A DNA stretch of 15,388 nucleotides from a bacterium (GCA_021817185.1 JAKAVU010000025.1:1-15388); one strand, 5' to 3'. Positions 1 to 6,920 are shown, counted from the stretch's first letter. The notes: generated by a model from the sequence alone, not told the origin. Translations and numbers: made by a program.

Positions 1-169
1 CGTCCTCGGCCTTCATCCCGCCGTACTGGTTACGCCACCGGTGCAGCGTCGCCTCGCTGATCTCCAGGGCCTTGGCCACCGCAGCCACGTCCTGGCCCTG
101 CCCAGCCAGCTGGTCCGCTTCCCGCAACTTCCGAATGATCTGCTCCGGCGAGTGTTTCCTGCCCTTCAA
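1..169 (-). CDS. IS3-family transposase OrfA, N-terminal part
   Basis: This is the DNA-binding subunit (OrfA, HTH_Tnp_1 type) of an IS3-family transposase. It reads (M)KGRKHSPEQIIRKLREADQ, then AGQGQDVAAVAKALEISEAT and LHRWRNQYGGMKAEDA, and runs off the window end. The SPEQI..KLREA start and the EISEATLHRWRNQYGGMK helix-turn-helix are hallmark OrfA sequence. The start is the TTG at 169-167, chosen because an AGGAGG ribosome site lies 7 nt upstream (182-177) and no ATG is in register. About 56 of the usual 90-100 residues are visible. OrfB would lie outside the window and normally needs a programmed -1 frameshift with OrfA. Confidence 0.9.
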   Translation of the reverse strand, partial: MKGRKHSPEQIIRKLREADQLAGQGQDVAAVAKALEISEATLHRWRNQYGGMKAED

Positions 170-244
170 GTGAGTTCCTCCTGGGTCCTTTCGGACCGTG
201 AAAGTCTCTCACTGAGCCTGGCTCACTTCTCGGGGGTCATGACA
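1..244 (-). mobile_element. IS3-family insertion sequence, 5' (left) end, partial
   Basis: The minus strand carries the beginning of an IS3-type element whose body leaves the window at base 1. The element end is placed at about 244, where the minus strand begins TGTCATGACC, a plausible terminal inverted repeat with the usual TG start. Between this end and orfA lie a short palindrome (TGAGCC/GGCTCA, 213-225) and a hairpin GGTCC-TTTC-GGACC (184-197). Such 5' hairpins in insertion sequences are thought to limit expression from outside transcription. The other end and the target duplication are not visible, so the exact boundary is inferred. Confidence 0.7.
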
Positions 245-246
245 CT

Positions 247-414
247 ATGATCGCTGGGCTGGTCGTTCACCTCTTGCACCCATCCTACACTGCGGGTGAA
301 GACGGAATCTGGCTCCATAGAGCTATGCGGAGGTATTGGCCAGCAACAATCGCAGTCCTGTTGGGCAGCGCAGCAACGGCAGTCATGCTGGCACGACTCG
401 TGAAGTCCCTGTGA
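247..414 (+). CDS. Small predicted membrane protein, 55 aa
   Basis: An unbroken frame starts at ATG 247, two bases outside the inferred IS3 end. The C-terminal half, from an internal ATG at 325 (MRRYWPATIAVLLGSAATAV then MLARLVKSL), looks like a positively flanked single transmembrane helix. The N-terminal half (MIAGLVVHLLHPSYTAGEDG) is also hydrophobic at first. No family is recognised. The frame may be the 3' part of a gene interrupted by the insertion, with 325 as an accidental restart, or a genuine small protein. A GC-rich hairpin follows 18 nt after the stop. No convincing ribosome site is seen at either start. Confidence 0.3.
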   Translation: MIAGLVVHLLHPSYTAGEDGIWLHRAMRRYWPATIAVLLGSAATAVMLARLVKSL

Positions 415-431
415 TTGGTGGAAGCTGGGGA

Positions 432-447
432 GGGGTGAGGGGACCCC
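432..447 (+). terminator. Short GC hairpin, possible bidirectional terminator
   Basis: GGGGT (432-436) pairs with ACCCC (443-447) around a six-base loop and is followed by GTTTGT. It lies 18 nt after the 55-aa plus-strand frame and just past a minus-strand stop at 455-453, so it could serve converging transcripts. The stem is short and there is no real T run, so this is tentative. Confidence 0.3.
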
Positions 448-452
448 GTTTG

Positions 453-635
453 TCAGTCGAGGGGGACCAGGGCCAGGTCCTCGGGCAGCCAGCCCGGCAG
501 TGAGGAGGCTGAGCCGGAGATGTGGCTACCGTTAGTGACGCGCTTGGAGGACTGTTGCGGGAGGTAGCCCGCGCTGGGCCAATCCGACCTCCAAGTCCAC
601 CACTCCGGGCGGGACGGTTGCAGTCCCGGTCGTGC
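453..635 (-). pseudogene. Possible remnant of a minus-strand gene (C-terminal end)
   Basis: A stop-free minus frame ends with LPGWLPEDLALVPLD and a TGA at 455-453. The end reads like a natural C-terminus, with high GC at third positions. The frame has no ATG and meets an upstream stop at 638-636. It lies immediately downstream of, and out of register with, the small membrane-protein gene ending at 641. It could be a gene remnant or a frameshifted extension of that neighbour. No family is recognised. Confidence 0.2.
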
Positions 636-640
636 TCAGG

Positions 641-898
641 TCAGCCACTTCCACTCCTGCCCCCCTGGACTTCGACCCAGATGCCCGCGACGATGCCAAG
701 GACCACTCCTCCAAGCACCAGGCCAGTGGCCAGGCCGGAACTCCCACCGACAGCCCTTACCCAGAGCGCCAGGCCTAGTCCGATCGCAGCGACGAGGCAC
801 CCTGCGCACCCGCCCGGACTCACGTCCTGGGAGCTGGTGGAGCGCCTGCCTGAACTCCTCGCCACCCCCACCCTGTGACGATGCCGCTTCCGAGGCAT
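641..898 (-). CDS. Two-helix membrane protein, about 85 aa
   Basis: From ATG 898 the protein has a strongly basic N-terminus (MPRKRHRHRVGVARSSGRR), then two hydrophobic stretches. The first, around residues 29-44, is CAGCLVAAIGLGLALW. The second, around residues 50-69, is glycine/valine rich (GLATGLVLGGVVLGIVAGIW). A short polar tail follows. It is therefore predicted to be a small inner-membrane hairpin protein. The frame is open to a GTG at 985, which would add 29 mostly basic residues; neither start has a clear ribosome site, so ATG 898 is a guess. It lies downstream of the defence-like operon in the same direction, but strong hairpins separate them. Function unknown. Confidence 0.5.
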   Translation of the reverse strand: MPRKRHRHRVGVARSSGRRSTSSQDVSPGGCAGCLVAAIGLGLALWVRAVGGSSGLATGLVLGGVVLGIVAGIWVEVQGGRSGSG

Positions 899-1009
899 CA
901 GCCCGCGGTAGGCGGCCCTGACCGCCTTGCGCCTACCCTTGCGGAGCGGGTGGCGCCAACCGTAAACGCTCCGTCCGCGCCACACAGTGGCGGCAGCTTA
1001 GCAGTTGAG

Positions 1010-1027
1010 GGTCCCCAGCCGGGGACC
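1010..1027. terminator. Perfect 7-bp hairpin with AGCC loop
   Basis: GGTCCCC (1010-1016) and GGGGACC (1021-1027) enclose the tetraloop AGCC. On the plus strand the stem is followed by TTTCC, which extends the pairing by a G-T and an A-T pair. It lies in the 153-bp gap after the PD-(D/E)XK gene and is best read as a terminator-type or insulating hairpin. The short T run favours plus-strand transcripts. Confidence 0.4.
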
Positions 1028-1094
1028 TTTCCGTCTGGGCGCTCGACTGCGCGAGGTCGGCGGCAGCCCGGGGAGGGTAACACGCCGAGCTCGC

Positions 1095-1133
1095 CCGACG
1101 AGAGGCTGCGCCCTGTCGGGCTTGGCTCGTCGG
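1095..1133 (-). terminator. Nested stem-loop just after the defence-like operon
   Basis: CCGACGAG (1095-1102) is perfectly complementary to CTCGTCGG (1126-1133). The enclosed loop holds a further small stem, GCCC-TGTC-GGGC. It begins 5 nt past the stop codon of the PD-(D/E)XK gene (1141-1139). Position and strength suggest the transcription terminator of the minus-strand operon, of the U-tract-poor kind common in high-GC bacteria. Confidence 0.5.
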
Positions 1134-1138
1134 CAGCT

Positions 1139-2428
1139 TCACGACGGGCGGCCCGTCCGACCCGTGCGGACTTGGCGTCGCTCGGCCCGCCTCGCGACTT
1201 TGAGAGCACCCCTGGAGCCTGGGCTGCGCAGTCCTTCGACCAGCTCAGCGAATTCGAGTCGCGTGGCAGCGAGGTCGACGGGGCGGCCCGCAAGCGTTTC
1301 ACAGAATTGGTCCAGCGGCCAGGTCACTAGGGCAGGTTGGCGCGCGAAGTAAATGCCCACGCTGGCGACTTCGTAGCGATCTGTCGTATCTGCGAGCACG
1401 TATCCGAGTAGTTGGTAAAAATCCGTGGTGCCCGGACGTCCGAGTTGACCGGCTTTGATGTCGATCAGACAGTGATCCGCGACGAGGTCGGCATCCGCAC
1501 CGCCCAGAAAAGGGCTAAGGGTGAAGGTTGGGTTCAGGACGGCTGGCTTCGCGATGAGCGCTCGTTGCGTCTTCCAGAACGCCTGAGACAGTTGCACCAA
1601 GTCAGCCACAGCCTCGACAGACGCCATCTCCAGCAGCTGCTGTAGGCTTCGCGACCGTCCTGCGATGACGATCGGCCACCACGGCGAGGGGCGGGCGCGG
1701 AAGACCGCTTCGTAGCATGCGAGTGCGTAGCATGCGCGGCAGAGGCGCTCCTCTGCCGCTCGCGCCAAGCGCCTACCCACCGGCCTTGTCCCCAGAGGCT
1801 CCTCACGGAGCGCATCTGCGAACTGACCCCAGGTATCGCTGCATAGGCGCTCAGAAAGAGCCCGGTCGATGTCCTTCTCATGCTGGCGATCGGAGGCCTC
1901 GCGCAACTCGCGGAGAAGTCGAAGGCGGTTCTCCCAGGCCCGCTGCCAAGCAGGGTTCCTTGACTTTGAGAGCATCGACGCGCTCCGGTGCCAAGGATAG
2001 CTCTTTGACCCAAGCAGCTTCTTGCACGTTAGGTCGGCCGCCGAAAGATCCTCCTTGAGGCGAGAGATCACCGCCAGACGCTCCGCTTCCTCGCGCTTCC
2101 AGCACTCGTCCCCCGGAAGGCTCAGTTCATCCGTGATTCGCCCGAAACCGTGCCATTCCTTGCCGAGTGCGGCAGCACCCCGAGCGGCGAGAAACTGCTC
2201 CGGAGCGGTTATCGCGAAGTAGTATCGAATGCGGTAGTCGAGAGCCATTCCGACCATATTCCAATCCTCGTGAGGCGGCACCGGTATTAGGACTGGGGGC
2301 CCGACCTGCAGGCAGTCACGCCGTAGTGGGCCTCGATTGGGAAAGCAAGCGTCGAACCATCGCCGAACGAGATCCGACTTGCTTCGAAGGTGGCCGGTCA
2401 GCGAGATCTGAGCACCCTCCGTCGTCAT
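1139..2428 (-). CDS. PD-(D/E)XK nuclease-domain protein, 429 aa
   Basis: Predicted nuclease, last gene of the defence-like operon. The catalytic region is C-terminal. LNPTFTLSPFLGG (298-310) leads into ADADLVADHCLIDIKAG (311-327), which supplies the PD-type aspartate D314 and the D-x-K pair D323/K325. YQLLGY (338-343) then gives the QxxxY motif seen in RecB/Cas4-like nucleases. The N-terminal half (NMVGMALDYRIRYYFA at 57-72, ERLCRACYALACYEAVFRA near 227-245) resembles, from memory, an uncharacterised actinobacterial family without a named function. Residues after about 402 are basic and low-complexity and may be an extension beyond the conserved fold. The ATG at 2428 has only a weak ribosome site and lies 63 nt after the PH-like gene. 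Nuclease activity is inferred from motifs; the biological role is not shown. Confidence 0.8.
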   Translation of the reverse strand: MTTEGAQISLTGHLRSKSDLVRRWFDACFPNRGPLRRDCLQVGPPVLIPVPPHEDWNMVGMALDYRIRYYFAITAPEQFLAARGAAALGKEWHGFGRITDELSLPGDECWKREEAERLAVISRLKEDLSAADLTCKKLLGSKSYPWHRSASMLSKSRNPAWQRAWENRLRLLRELREASDRQHEKDIDRALSERLCSDTWGQFADALREEPLGTRPVGRRLARAAEERLCRACYALACYEAVFRARPSPWWPIVIAGRSRSLQQLLEMASVEAVADLVQLSQAFWKTQRALIAKPAVLNPTFTLSPFLGGADADLVADHCLIDIKAGQLGRPGTTDFYQLLGYVLADTTDRYEVASVGIYFARQPALVTWPLDQFCETLAGRPVDLAATRLEFAELVEGLRSPGSRGALKVARRAERRQVRTGRTGRPS

Positions 2429-2491
2429 GGAAGGGACAGCAGGCTGTGAGGCATCAGACTAGCCAACGGTTCGAGGCTGCTCCGCCATTTG

Positions 2492-2800
2492 CTAGACAAG
2501 CTCCTGCTGGATGCGCGCCACGGAGGCGTCCCGCTGGCTGGCGTAAGTCGAGTGAGCCAGGTCCTGCTGGAGGCACGAGGCGTCGCCCTGGGTCCCGTAC
2601 CCGATGCAGCGGGGCCCCTGGCGGTTGGCCGCGCTGAACCGAATGTAAGCGCTCTCACAGTGACGCTCGTATCCGACGAGCGTCTCGAAGGCGAACTCCG
2701 GCGTCTGCGTGCTCCCCATGAACACCACCCGCTGGTCGGTGACGTAGGCGGTCCCCACGTGGGGCTCTGCCAGATTGCGGGGTAGGAATAGAGGGGGCAC
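2492..2800 (-). CDS. Bacterial PH-like domain protein, apparently N-terminally truncated
   Basis: The GTG start lies 4 nt after the helicase stop (2807-2805). The core GTAYVTDQRVVFMGS (about 16-30), FAFETLVGYERH and FSAANRQGPRCIGYG has the strand pattern of the PH-like domain seen in many actinobacterial proteins (…YVT..RVVF.G…F..L…SNRQ…YG). A helical C-terminus ending RIQQELV follows. As I recall them, relatives carry about 80 further residues before this core, and here only about 15 are present. The frame also stays open upstream through the end of the helicase gene without an ATG. It may be a truncated domain, a frameshifted fusion to the helicase, or a short variant. No catalytic role is expected; such domains are thought to bind ligands or partners. 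Confidence 0.6.
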   Translation of the reverse strand: MPPLFLPRNLAEPHVGTAYVTDQRVVFMGSTQTPEFAFETLVGYERHCESAYIRFSAANRQGPRCIGYGTQGDASCLQQDLAHSTYASQRDASVARIQQELV

Positions 2801-2804
2801 CGTA

Positions 2805-5800
2805 TTACCAGCTCCGCCGGCGCGTTCTCCTCCGCTGAGCCGGTGACTTCTGTCGTCGGGACGAGGCGCCGTGACTGGAGGCGCTAGGGAAATATTTGGC
2901 TCGCCTGCCCGGCGGGGTCAAGAACCACTCCCCTTCCTCAACAGCGAGCAGGCCGCGTCGCTGCAACCGCCTGGCCGCCGCGGTTGTGTACTCTCGGATC
3001 CTAGAGCCCAGCCTGCTCGCTCCTTGGAGGGCGGCGGCACGGCGAAGGATGTCTTCAGCGCTATGGCTCCCTTGCTGGGAGCAGGCAGTGAGCACTGACC
3101 ACTCATACTTGTCGGTCACCACAGCTGGCTTGCCCTTTGCAACTACTTCCACCGGCCTTGGCACCCGTTGCAGCGCATTCATGTCGGGCCCTTCCGAGTT
3201 TGGCGTAAGGCTCTTCGTCGCTACCGGCTTGCTGTACCGTCGCTGGAGCGGATCGGCTGGCCAGGGAGCGGAGGTCGGCGGTCCCCCAGAGAGTGGAGCG
3301 GAATGTAGCGAGAACCAGGCATCGATACGCCGAAGTTGCTCCGCCCTCGCCTTCCGCCACTGTGAGTATGGGATGCGGAGAATCTCCCAGCCAGCCCTCT
3401 CGAGGATCTCTTCCCTCTCCAGATCCTCCAACTTCAGGTCACCATGCTCGTCGGAGTGCCAGGCTTCGCCGTCGCACTCGACCGCAAGACGAACGGCGGC
3501 AATTTCGGGCCGGGACACCACCAGATCGATCCAGAAGCCACAGGCCGGATACTGATTCTGTACGGCATAGCCTTTGCCCTCCAGAGCCTCAGTCACGTCC
3601 GCCTCAAACTCGCTATCGACCTTGCCCACCCTTCCTACACCGTGGAACACCCTTCCCCGAGCCTGAACATCCGCAGCGTGCTGAAGCCACTCGCTAAGGG
3701 GAGAGGGACGGCCGCCTGCGTAGGTGAAGGCGGTGATGGGAGCGCTGTGGAAGATGTGCACCTCGTGCCGGGGCCTCGTCCACATGACGTTTAGCATCCC
3801 CATCTCATGAGCCCGATCCACCATCCGAGCGGAAAGCTGCTGCTGGCTCATCCCGCTCGCATCGTAAGACAGGCTGTAGAGAATGACGTCCCGCTCATCC
3901 CCTTGGAATCCGTCAGGATTGACGACGACGACATCGTGCTCGTAACGGAGCTCTGCCTCAACCTCGTCGGCAACCATGTCCTGGAGGTAGCGCATCTGTT
4001 GCTCGTACAGCGCGATCACTCCTATGGTTGCGCCCTTGTATTCCGGTGAGGAGAGCATAAACTTCAAAAGAGCCAACACGGCGCGGGCTTCAGGCTCATT
4101 GACCTGGGAGTCAGAGTCCTCGACAACTCGACCATCGGGAACTCTGTGCAGGGTGAACGCGGCCGTGGCTGGGGGGCCAAATTTCTTACGACTCTCGTCC
4201 GTCATGATGCGGAGGCGGTTTTGGTAGAAGCGAGCGTTGCTCGGTTGGATGATTGAGGGCAGGCAGCGGAAGTGCTCATCTAGGAAGACGGACTCCTCTG
4301 AGCGGCTGGCGGCGAGGTCCAGTAGGGACTGCTGCGTCGGGTAAAATTGACCATCCGGGTCGTGCTCAAAGACGCGGTGCTTGGTCCAAACGCCGCGGGC
4401 CACCGTACTGGCGACGAAGGCAAAGCGCTGCGGCTGCATCTGCTGCAAGTCGCCACAGATGACCAGCTTTTTTCCCCGATGCAGGATAGGCAGGATGCTG
4501 GGCAGGTCCACCTGGGATGCTTCGTCAACGATAACTACGTCGAAGAGACCCTCAGTGCAGGGGAACAGCCGAGCAACGTCATCGGGAGACATGACCCAGG
4601 CGGGTAGGGATTGGAGGAGCATCTGGGCCCTCTCGAGATCCTCCTTGAGGCGGTCGAAGAGAGAGTAGTTTTTGTAGCTGCTTTGGTTGCGCCGAACGGT
4701 CTTGGCCAACTCCTCCCGGTTCTGCTTTTGCTGCCTGGTCTCACTGGCGGTACGATGCTCGGCACTGGACCGCAGATAGTCTTGGGCCAACCGGAAGACC
4801 TCAGAACGTGTTGCCCGGGCCGCGTCGCTCAGCTCGGCAGTGTTACGGGGCGCAACCCGCTTGGCCCTCCCCCAGGCCGATCGTCGGCGCAGCGCGGCTG
4901 CAAGCCGTCCGAACCCGCTCGCCCCTTGCGCTTCGCGATCGGCCAGGAGCCGCTTTTCCTCCGCCTCGATGGCGCGGGCGAAGGAGATGGCGGTCGCCTG
5001 GTACAGGCGCTCAGCTCTCGCATAGTCATTGCTGACCGCTGTGAGGACTTGGTCCAGCTCACTCTTCGACCGGCTCTTAGTGATGAGCGCCAGGCGCTCA
5101 AGCATAGGCTGTTTGTTGCGATGCAGGAGAGTCATCGGCAAGAGGGGGCTTTGAAGTTCTTTGAGCTTATCGTCAACGACGGAGAGGGCCTTGTCCTTGG
5201 TGGACGTGACAAGCACCGACCGACCAGTGGCGACGATATGGCAGACCAGATTGGCCACGGTGAGCGACTTCCCTGTGCCCGGTGGACCGTCGACGCGCAG
5301 CACCCTCGTCGAAGGGTCATCCAGAAGTATCGCGGCCCGGCGCTGTGCACGGTTTGAGGGGAAAGGGTAGTAGACCTGCGCGGCCGCCTCCCGCTCACGG
5401 GTGATGTCGATCTGTGCCTCCGCGCCGGCACCAGCGAGGAGCGGCACCAGTGTGTTCGCAGGGGTGAGATCCGCTCCTTCGCTGATGCTGTCGAGATCGC
5501 TGGCCAGGAAGTAGCTGGCCCGAGGGGCGACGAGGACCCCTGCACAGTCGATAACGCGGAGTCCGTTTCCTCCCGGGGCGGACGGCGGTTCGACGAAACG
5601 GCCGTCGACGGTGCCCGACAGGGTGACCTGGGGAAGCTCCCTCTGCAGCACGTCCAGGAACGCTCGGAGGCTCGCCATAGTTAAAGGAAGCCCGGGAACG
5701 GCCGCGTGGAGGTGGGATATGGTGAGATCCCGGGCGTCGCTGGGGTCGTCGCCAAGGAAGGGCATAGGGTTGAGTTCGAGAGTCTCTTCCTCGGGGGCAA

Positions 5801-6227
5801 GCTCGAACCCACGTCCCTCCGGTCTGATGCTTATAGGGACGGTAAGAAGGGGCGCGCGGATGTCCTTGCCGTTCAGCTTTCCGATGACGAAGGGGTATCC
5901 GTACAATGCCTCGCGTTCGTATGGGTTGAGCTGGATGGTTGCGCTCATCTTCCCGATCACCTGCTGGCAGGGGTGAGAAGGCCCGATGCGGAGGTCAGTG
6001 AGCGTGGTCATCAGCCGCTCTTGGGGCTCGGAGGGCGCCCCGATCCAGGCGAACTCCGGACTGCGCCTCGCGTTGGCGCGTGGCCAGGTCGACATTGCGG
6101 CCCCCCCGGAGTGCTGCCGGCGAAGGAAATCTCCGTAGGCAGCACAGAGCGAGGTGAGCAGCCCGCGATTCAGCCGTCCTACATCCGCCACGGGCGCCAT
6201 TATCCCGGGACCCGTGTTCGGCAGCAA
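2805..6227 (-). CDS. SF1 (Upf1-like) helicase - Vsr/MTES_1575-type endonuclease fusion, defence-like
   Basis: An 1140-residue ATP-dependent helicase/nuclease. Helicase motifs in order are Walker A GPPGTGKS (314-321), Walker B VIVDEAS (565-571), CGDLQQMQP (591-599), DEHFRC (650-655), VNPDGFQGDERDVI (769-782) and LNVMWTRPRHEV (812-823). A coiled-coil-rich insert (about 385-540) separates the Walker A and B regions, as in Upf1/AAA_11-AAA_12 helicases. Residues about 870-972 form a Vsr-like nuclease: D901 in GFWIDLVV, E917 in AVECDG, H924, and RAGWEILRIP. A basic linker and a winged-helix-like domain (about 1040-1110) follow. This architecture resembles DUF4011-helicase-Vsr (Hhe-like) defence proteins, but I do not see a clear DUF4011 region. 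The only possible start is TTG 6227; codons remain GC3-rich and open back to TAG 6437-6435, so the N-terminus is uncertain. Confidence 0.85.
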   Translation of the reverse strand: MLPNTGPGIMAPVADVGRLNRGLLTSLCAAYGDFLRRQHSGGAAMSTWPRANARRSPEFAWIGAPSEPQERLMTTLTDLRIGPSHPCQQVIGKMSATIQLNPYEREALYGYPFVIGKLNGKDIRAPLLTVPISIRPEGRGFELAPEEETLELNPMPFLGDDPSDARDLTISHLHAAVPGLPLTMASLRAFLDVLQRELPQVTLSGTVDGRFVEPPSAPGGNGLRVIDCAGVLVAPRASYFLASDLDSISEGADLTPANTLVPLLAGAGAEAQIDITREREAAAQVYYPFPSNRAQRRAAILLDDPSTRVLRVDGPPGTGKSLTVANLVCHIVATGRSVLVTSTKDKALSVVDDKLKELQSPLLPMTLLHRNKQPMLERLALITKSRSKSELDQVLTAVSNDYARAERLYQATAISFARAIEAEEKRLLADREAQGASGFGRLAAALRRRSAWGRAKRVAPRNTAELSDAARATRSEVFRLAQDYLRSSAEHRTASETRQQKQNREELAKTVRRNQSSYKNYSLFDRLKEDLERAQMLLQSLPAWVMSPDDVARLFPCTEGLFDVVIVDEASQVDLPSILPILHRGKKLVICGDLQQMQPQRFAFVASTVARGVWTKHRVFEHDPDGQFYPTQQSLLDLAASRSEESVFLDEHFRCLPSIIQPSNARFYQNRLRIMTDESRKKFGPPATAAFTLHRVPDGRVVEDSDSQVNEPEARAVLALLKFMLSSPEYKGATIGVIALYEQQMRYLQDMVADEVEAELRYEHDVVVVNPDGFQGDERDVILYSLSYDASGMSQQQLSARMVDRAHEMGMLNVMWTRPRHEVHIFHSAPITAFTYAGGRPSPLSEWLQHAADVQARGRVFHGVGRVGKVDSEFEADVTEALEGKGYAVQNQYPACGFWIDLVVSRPEIAAVRLAVECDGEAWHSDEHGDLKLEDLEREEILERAGWEILRIPYSQWRKARAEQLRRIDAWFSLHSAPLSGGPPTSAPWPADPLQRRYSKPVATKSLTPNSEGPDMNALQRVPRPVEVVAKGKPAVVTDKYEWSVLTACSQQGSHSAEDILRRAAALQGASRLGSRIREYTTAAARRLQRRGLLAVEEGEWFLTPPGRRAKYFPSASSHGASSRRQKSPAQRRRTRRRSW

Positions 6228-6434
6228 GAGGCCACCGCCTGTGCCCAGCGGGCCGGCGATGATCCGCCGGTGTTGGGCAGGAGGAGTTCGACCCCCGGGA
6301 GGGCAGGCTGCCTGAAGAGCGCAGGTGAGGACGGCGACGCCGCCCAGGTGGCGCTGGCGGCATGTGCGAAGCAGGCTCGTCAGGATCTGCTGGGTCGCCG
6401 CCTCGGCCCCGGTCCAACGCTCCGCCCGTGGCAG
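6228..6434 (-). other. Start-less coding-like extension upstream of the helicase
   Basis: In the helicase frame these 69 codons are open and GC3-biased. They read, for example, AEAATQQILTSLLRTCRQRH, GGVAVLTCALQAACPPGGRT and HRRIIAGPLGTGGGLLLPNT, the last ending just inside the called CDS. They contain no ATG, GTG or TTG, and a TAG lies at 6437-6435. A neighbouring minus frame just upstream reads EELLGKVYSESW then MTTVPLAVAATGGALDRG and has an ATG at about 6460. The simplest reading is that the helicase gene once began upstream and was disrupted by an indel, real or from assembly. Confidence 0.4.
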
Positions 6435-6512
6435 CTACCGCCAGGGGCACAGTCGTCATGGACCAAGATTCGGAGTACACCTTGCCCAGCAGCTCCTCGA
6501 CTACATCTCTAC

Positions 6513-6695
6513 TATGGAGATGCTGAGCAGATAGCGGCCCTGTCGGCCTCCGGCGAGGCCGGCCGTGGCCACGCCGAGATCCCTGAGGAGTGTGCTGGCT
6601 CGATTGACTCTGGCCATGTACAGGAGCTGGTGGAGGACATTCTCGAGGGCGGTCGGGAGGCCTTCGAGATGCGCAGGCGCAAGTACGGATTCTGA
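6513..6695 (+). pseudogene. Possible C-terminal fragment of a plus-strand gene
   Basis: A plus-strand frame ending TGA 6693-6695 reads YYGDAEQIAALSASGEAGRG, then HAEIPEECAGSIDSGH, then VQELVEDILEGGREAFEM and RRRKYGF. An acidic helix followed by a basic tail looks like a genuine C-terminus, and third positions are GC-rich. No start codon with a ribosome site is found, and the upstream part of the frame overlaps the helicase gene and is not coding-like. The opposite strand is also open here and comparably GC-biased, so this is weakly supported. No family is recognised. Confidence 0.25.
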
Positions 6696-6748
6696 CCGCC
6701 ACGGACCCCTCGGCCCCAGCACGGGCGGGGGCGATGGCCGTGAGACAG

Positions 6749-6757
6749 TGCTATAAT
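6749..6757 (+). promoter_or_regulatory. Extended -10 promoter of the riboswitch transcript
   Basis: TGC-TATAAT (TG at 6749-6750, TATAAT at 6752-6757) is a perfect consensus -10 with the extended TGn motif. No -35 match is seen at a 16-18 bp spacing, typical of extended -10 promoters. Transcription would start about 7 nt later, at 6764, exactly the first paired base of the riboswitch. That coincidence supports both calls. Confidence 0.75.
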
Positions 6758-6763
6758 GCCAGA

Positions 6764-6884
6764 GGGTTCAGAGTGTGCGGCGTGAAGCCTCCCGGCTTGC
6801 CGCTCCGGCAACCTCGATCCGCGCAAGGTGCCTCCGGGAGAAGACCCGGCCCGACTGCGTTTGGCAGCGGGCAAGAGCGGGATC
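6764..6884 (+). promoter_or_regulatory. SAM-IV-type S-adenosylmethionine riboswitch
   Basis: The segment matches, by memory of the actinobacterial SAM-IV aptamer, its whole core in order: closing stem GGGTT (6764-6768) with GACCC (6843-6847), the GAGTG motif, GTGAAGCC, CCGGCTTGCCG, CCGGCAACC, AAGGTGCC and CCGGGAGAAGACC. Past the closing stem lie the class-specific hairpin CTGC-GTTTG-GCAG (6855-6867) and the GCGGGCAAGAGCGGGATC tail, which match the extra stem and pseudoknot region of SAM-IV. It would bind S-adenosylmethionine and repress downstream expression. No intrinsic terminator follows, and the tail ends about 10 nt before the leader ATG, which suggests translational control. It lies 5' of a zinc-ribbon gene rather than an obvious methionine-pathway gene. 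Confidence 0.85.
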
Positions 6885-6893
6885 ACTGGCAAC

Positions 6894-6920
6894 ATGTCAG
6901 ATCCCTTCGTGGAGGGTTGA
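6894..6920 (+). CDS. Eight-codon leader peptide MSDPFVEG
   Basis: ATG 6894 begins a frame ending TGA 6918-6920, two bases before the GTG of the zinc-ribbon gene. Its last codons (GTG GAG GGT) contain the GGAGGG that is the likely ribosome site of the next gene. Translation of the leader could therefore couple to, or block, initiation downstream. It sits immediately after the riboswitch. It may be only a chance ORF; its own ribosome site is not evident. Confidence 0.3.
   Translation: MSDPFVEG

Noticed and set aside
436..450. A 15-base string shared with about 11426-11440 (GTGAGGGGACCCCGT)
   Set aside because: In 15 kb of GC-rich DNA a 15-base partly palindromic match is not remarkable, and flanks do not match.
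4611..5357. 248-codon plus-strand open frame opposite the helicase
   Set aside because: It is the complement of well-supported helicase motifs and is open only because of codon bias on the other strand.
5706..6695. 329-codon plus-strand open frame
   Set aside because: The first two thirds are antisense to the helicase with no protein-like character; only the last 60 codons were kept as a tentative fragment.
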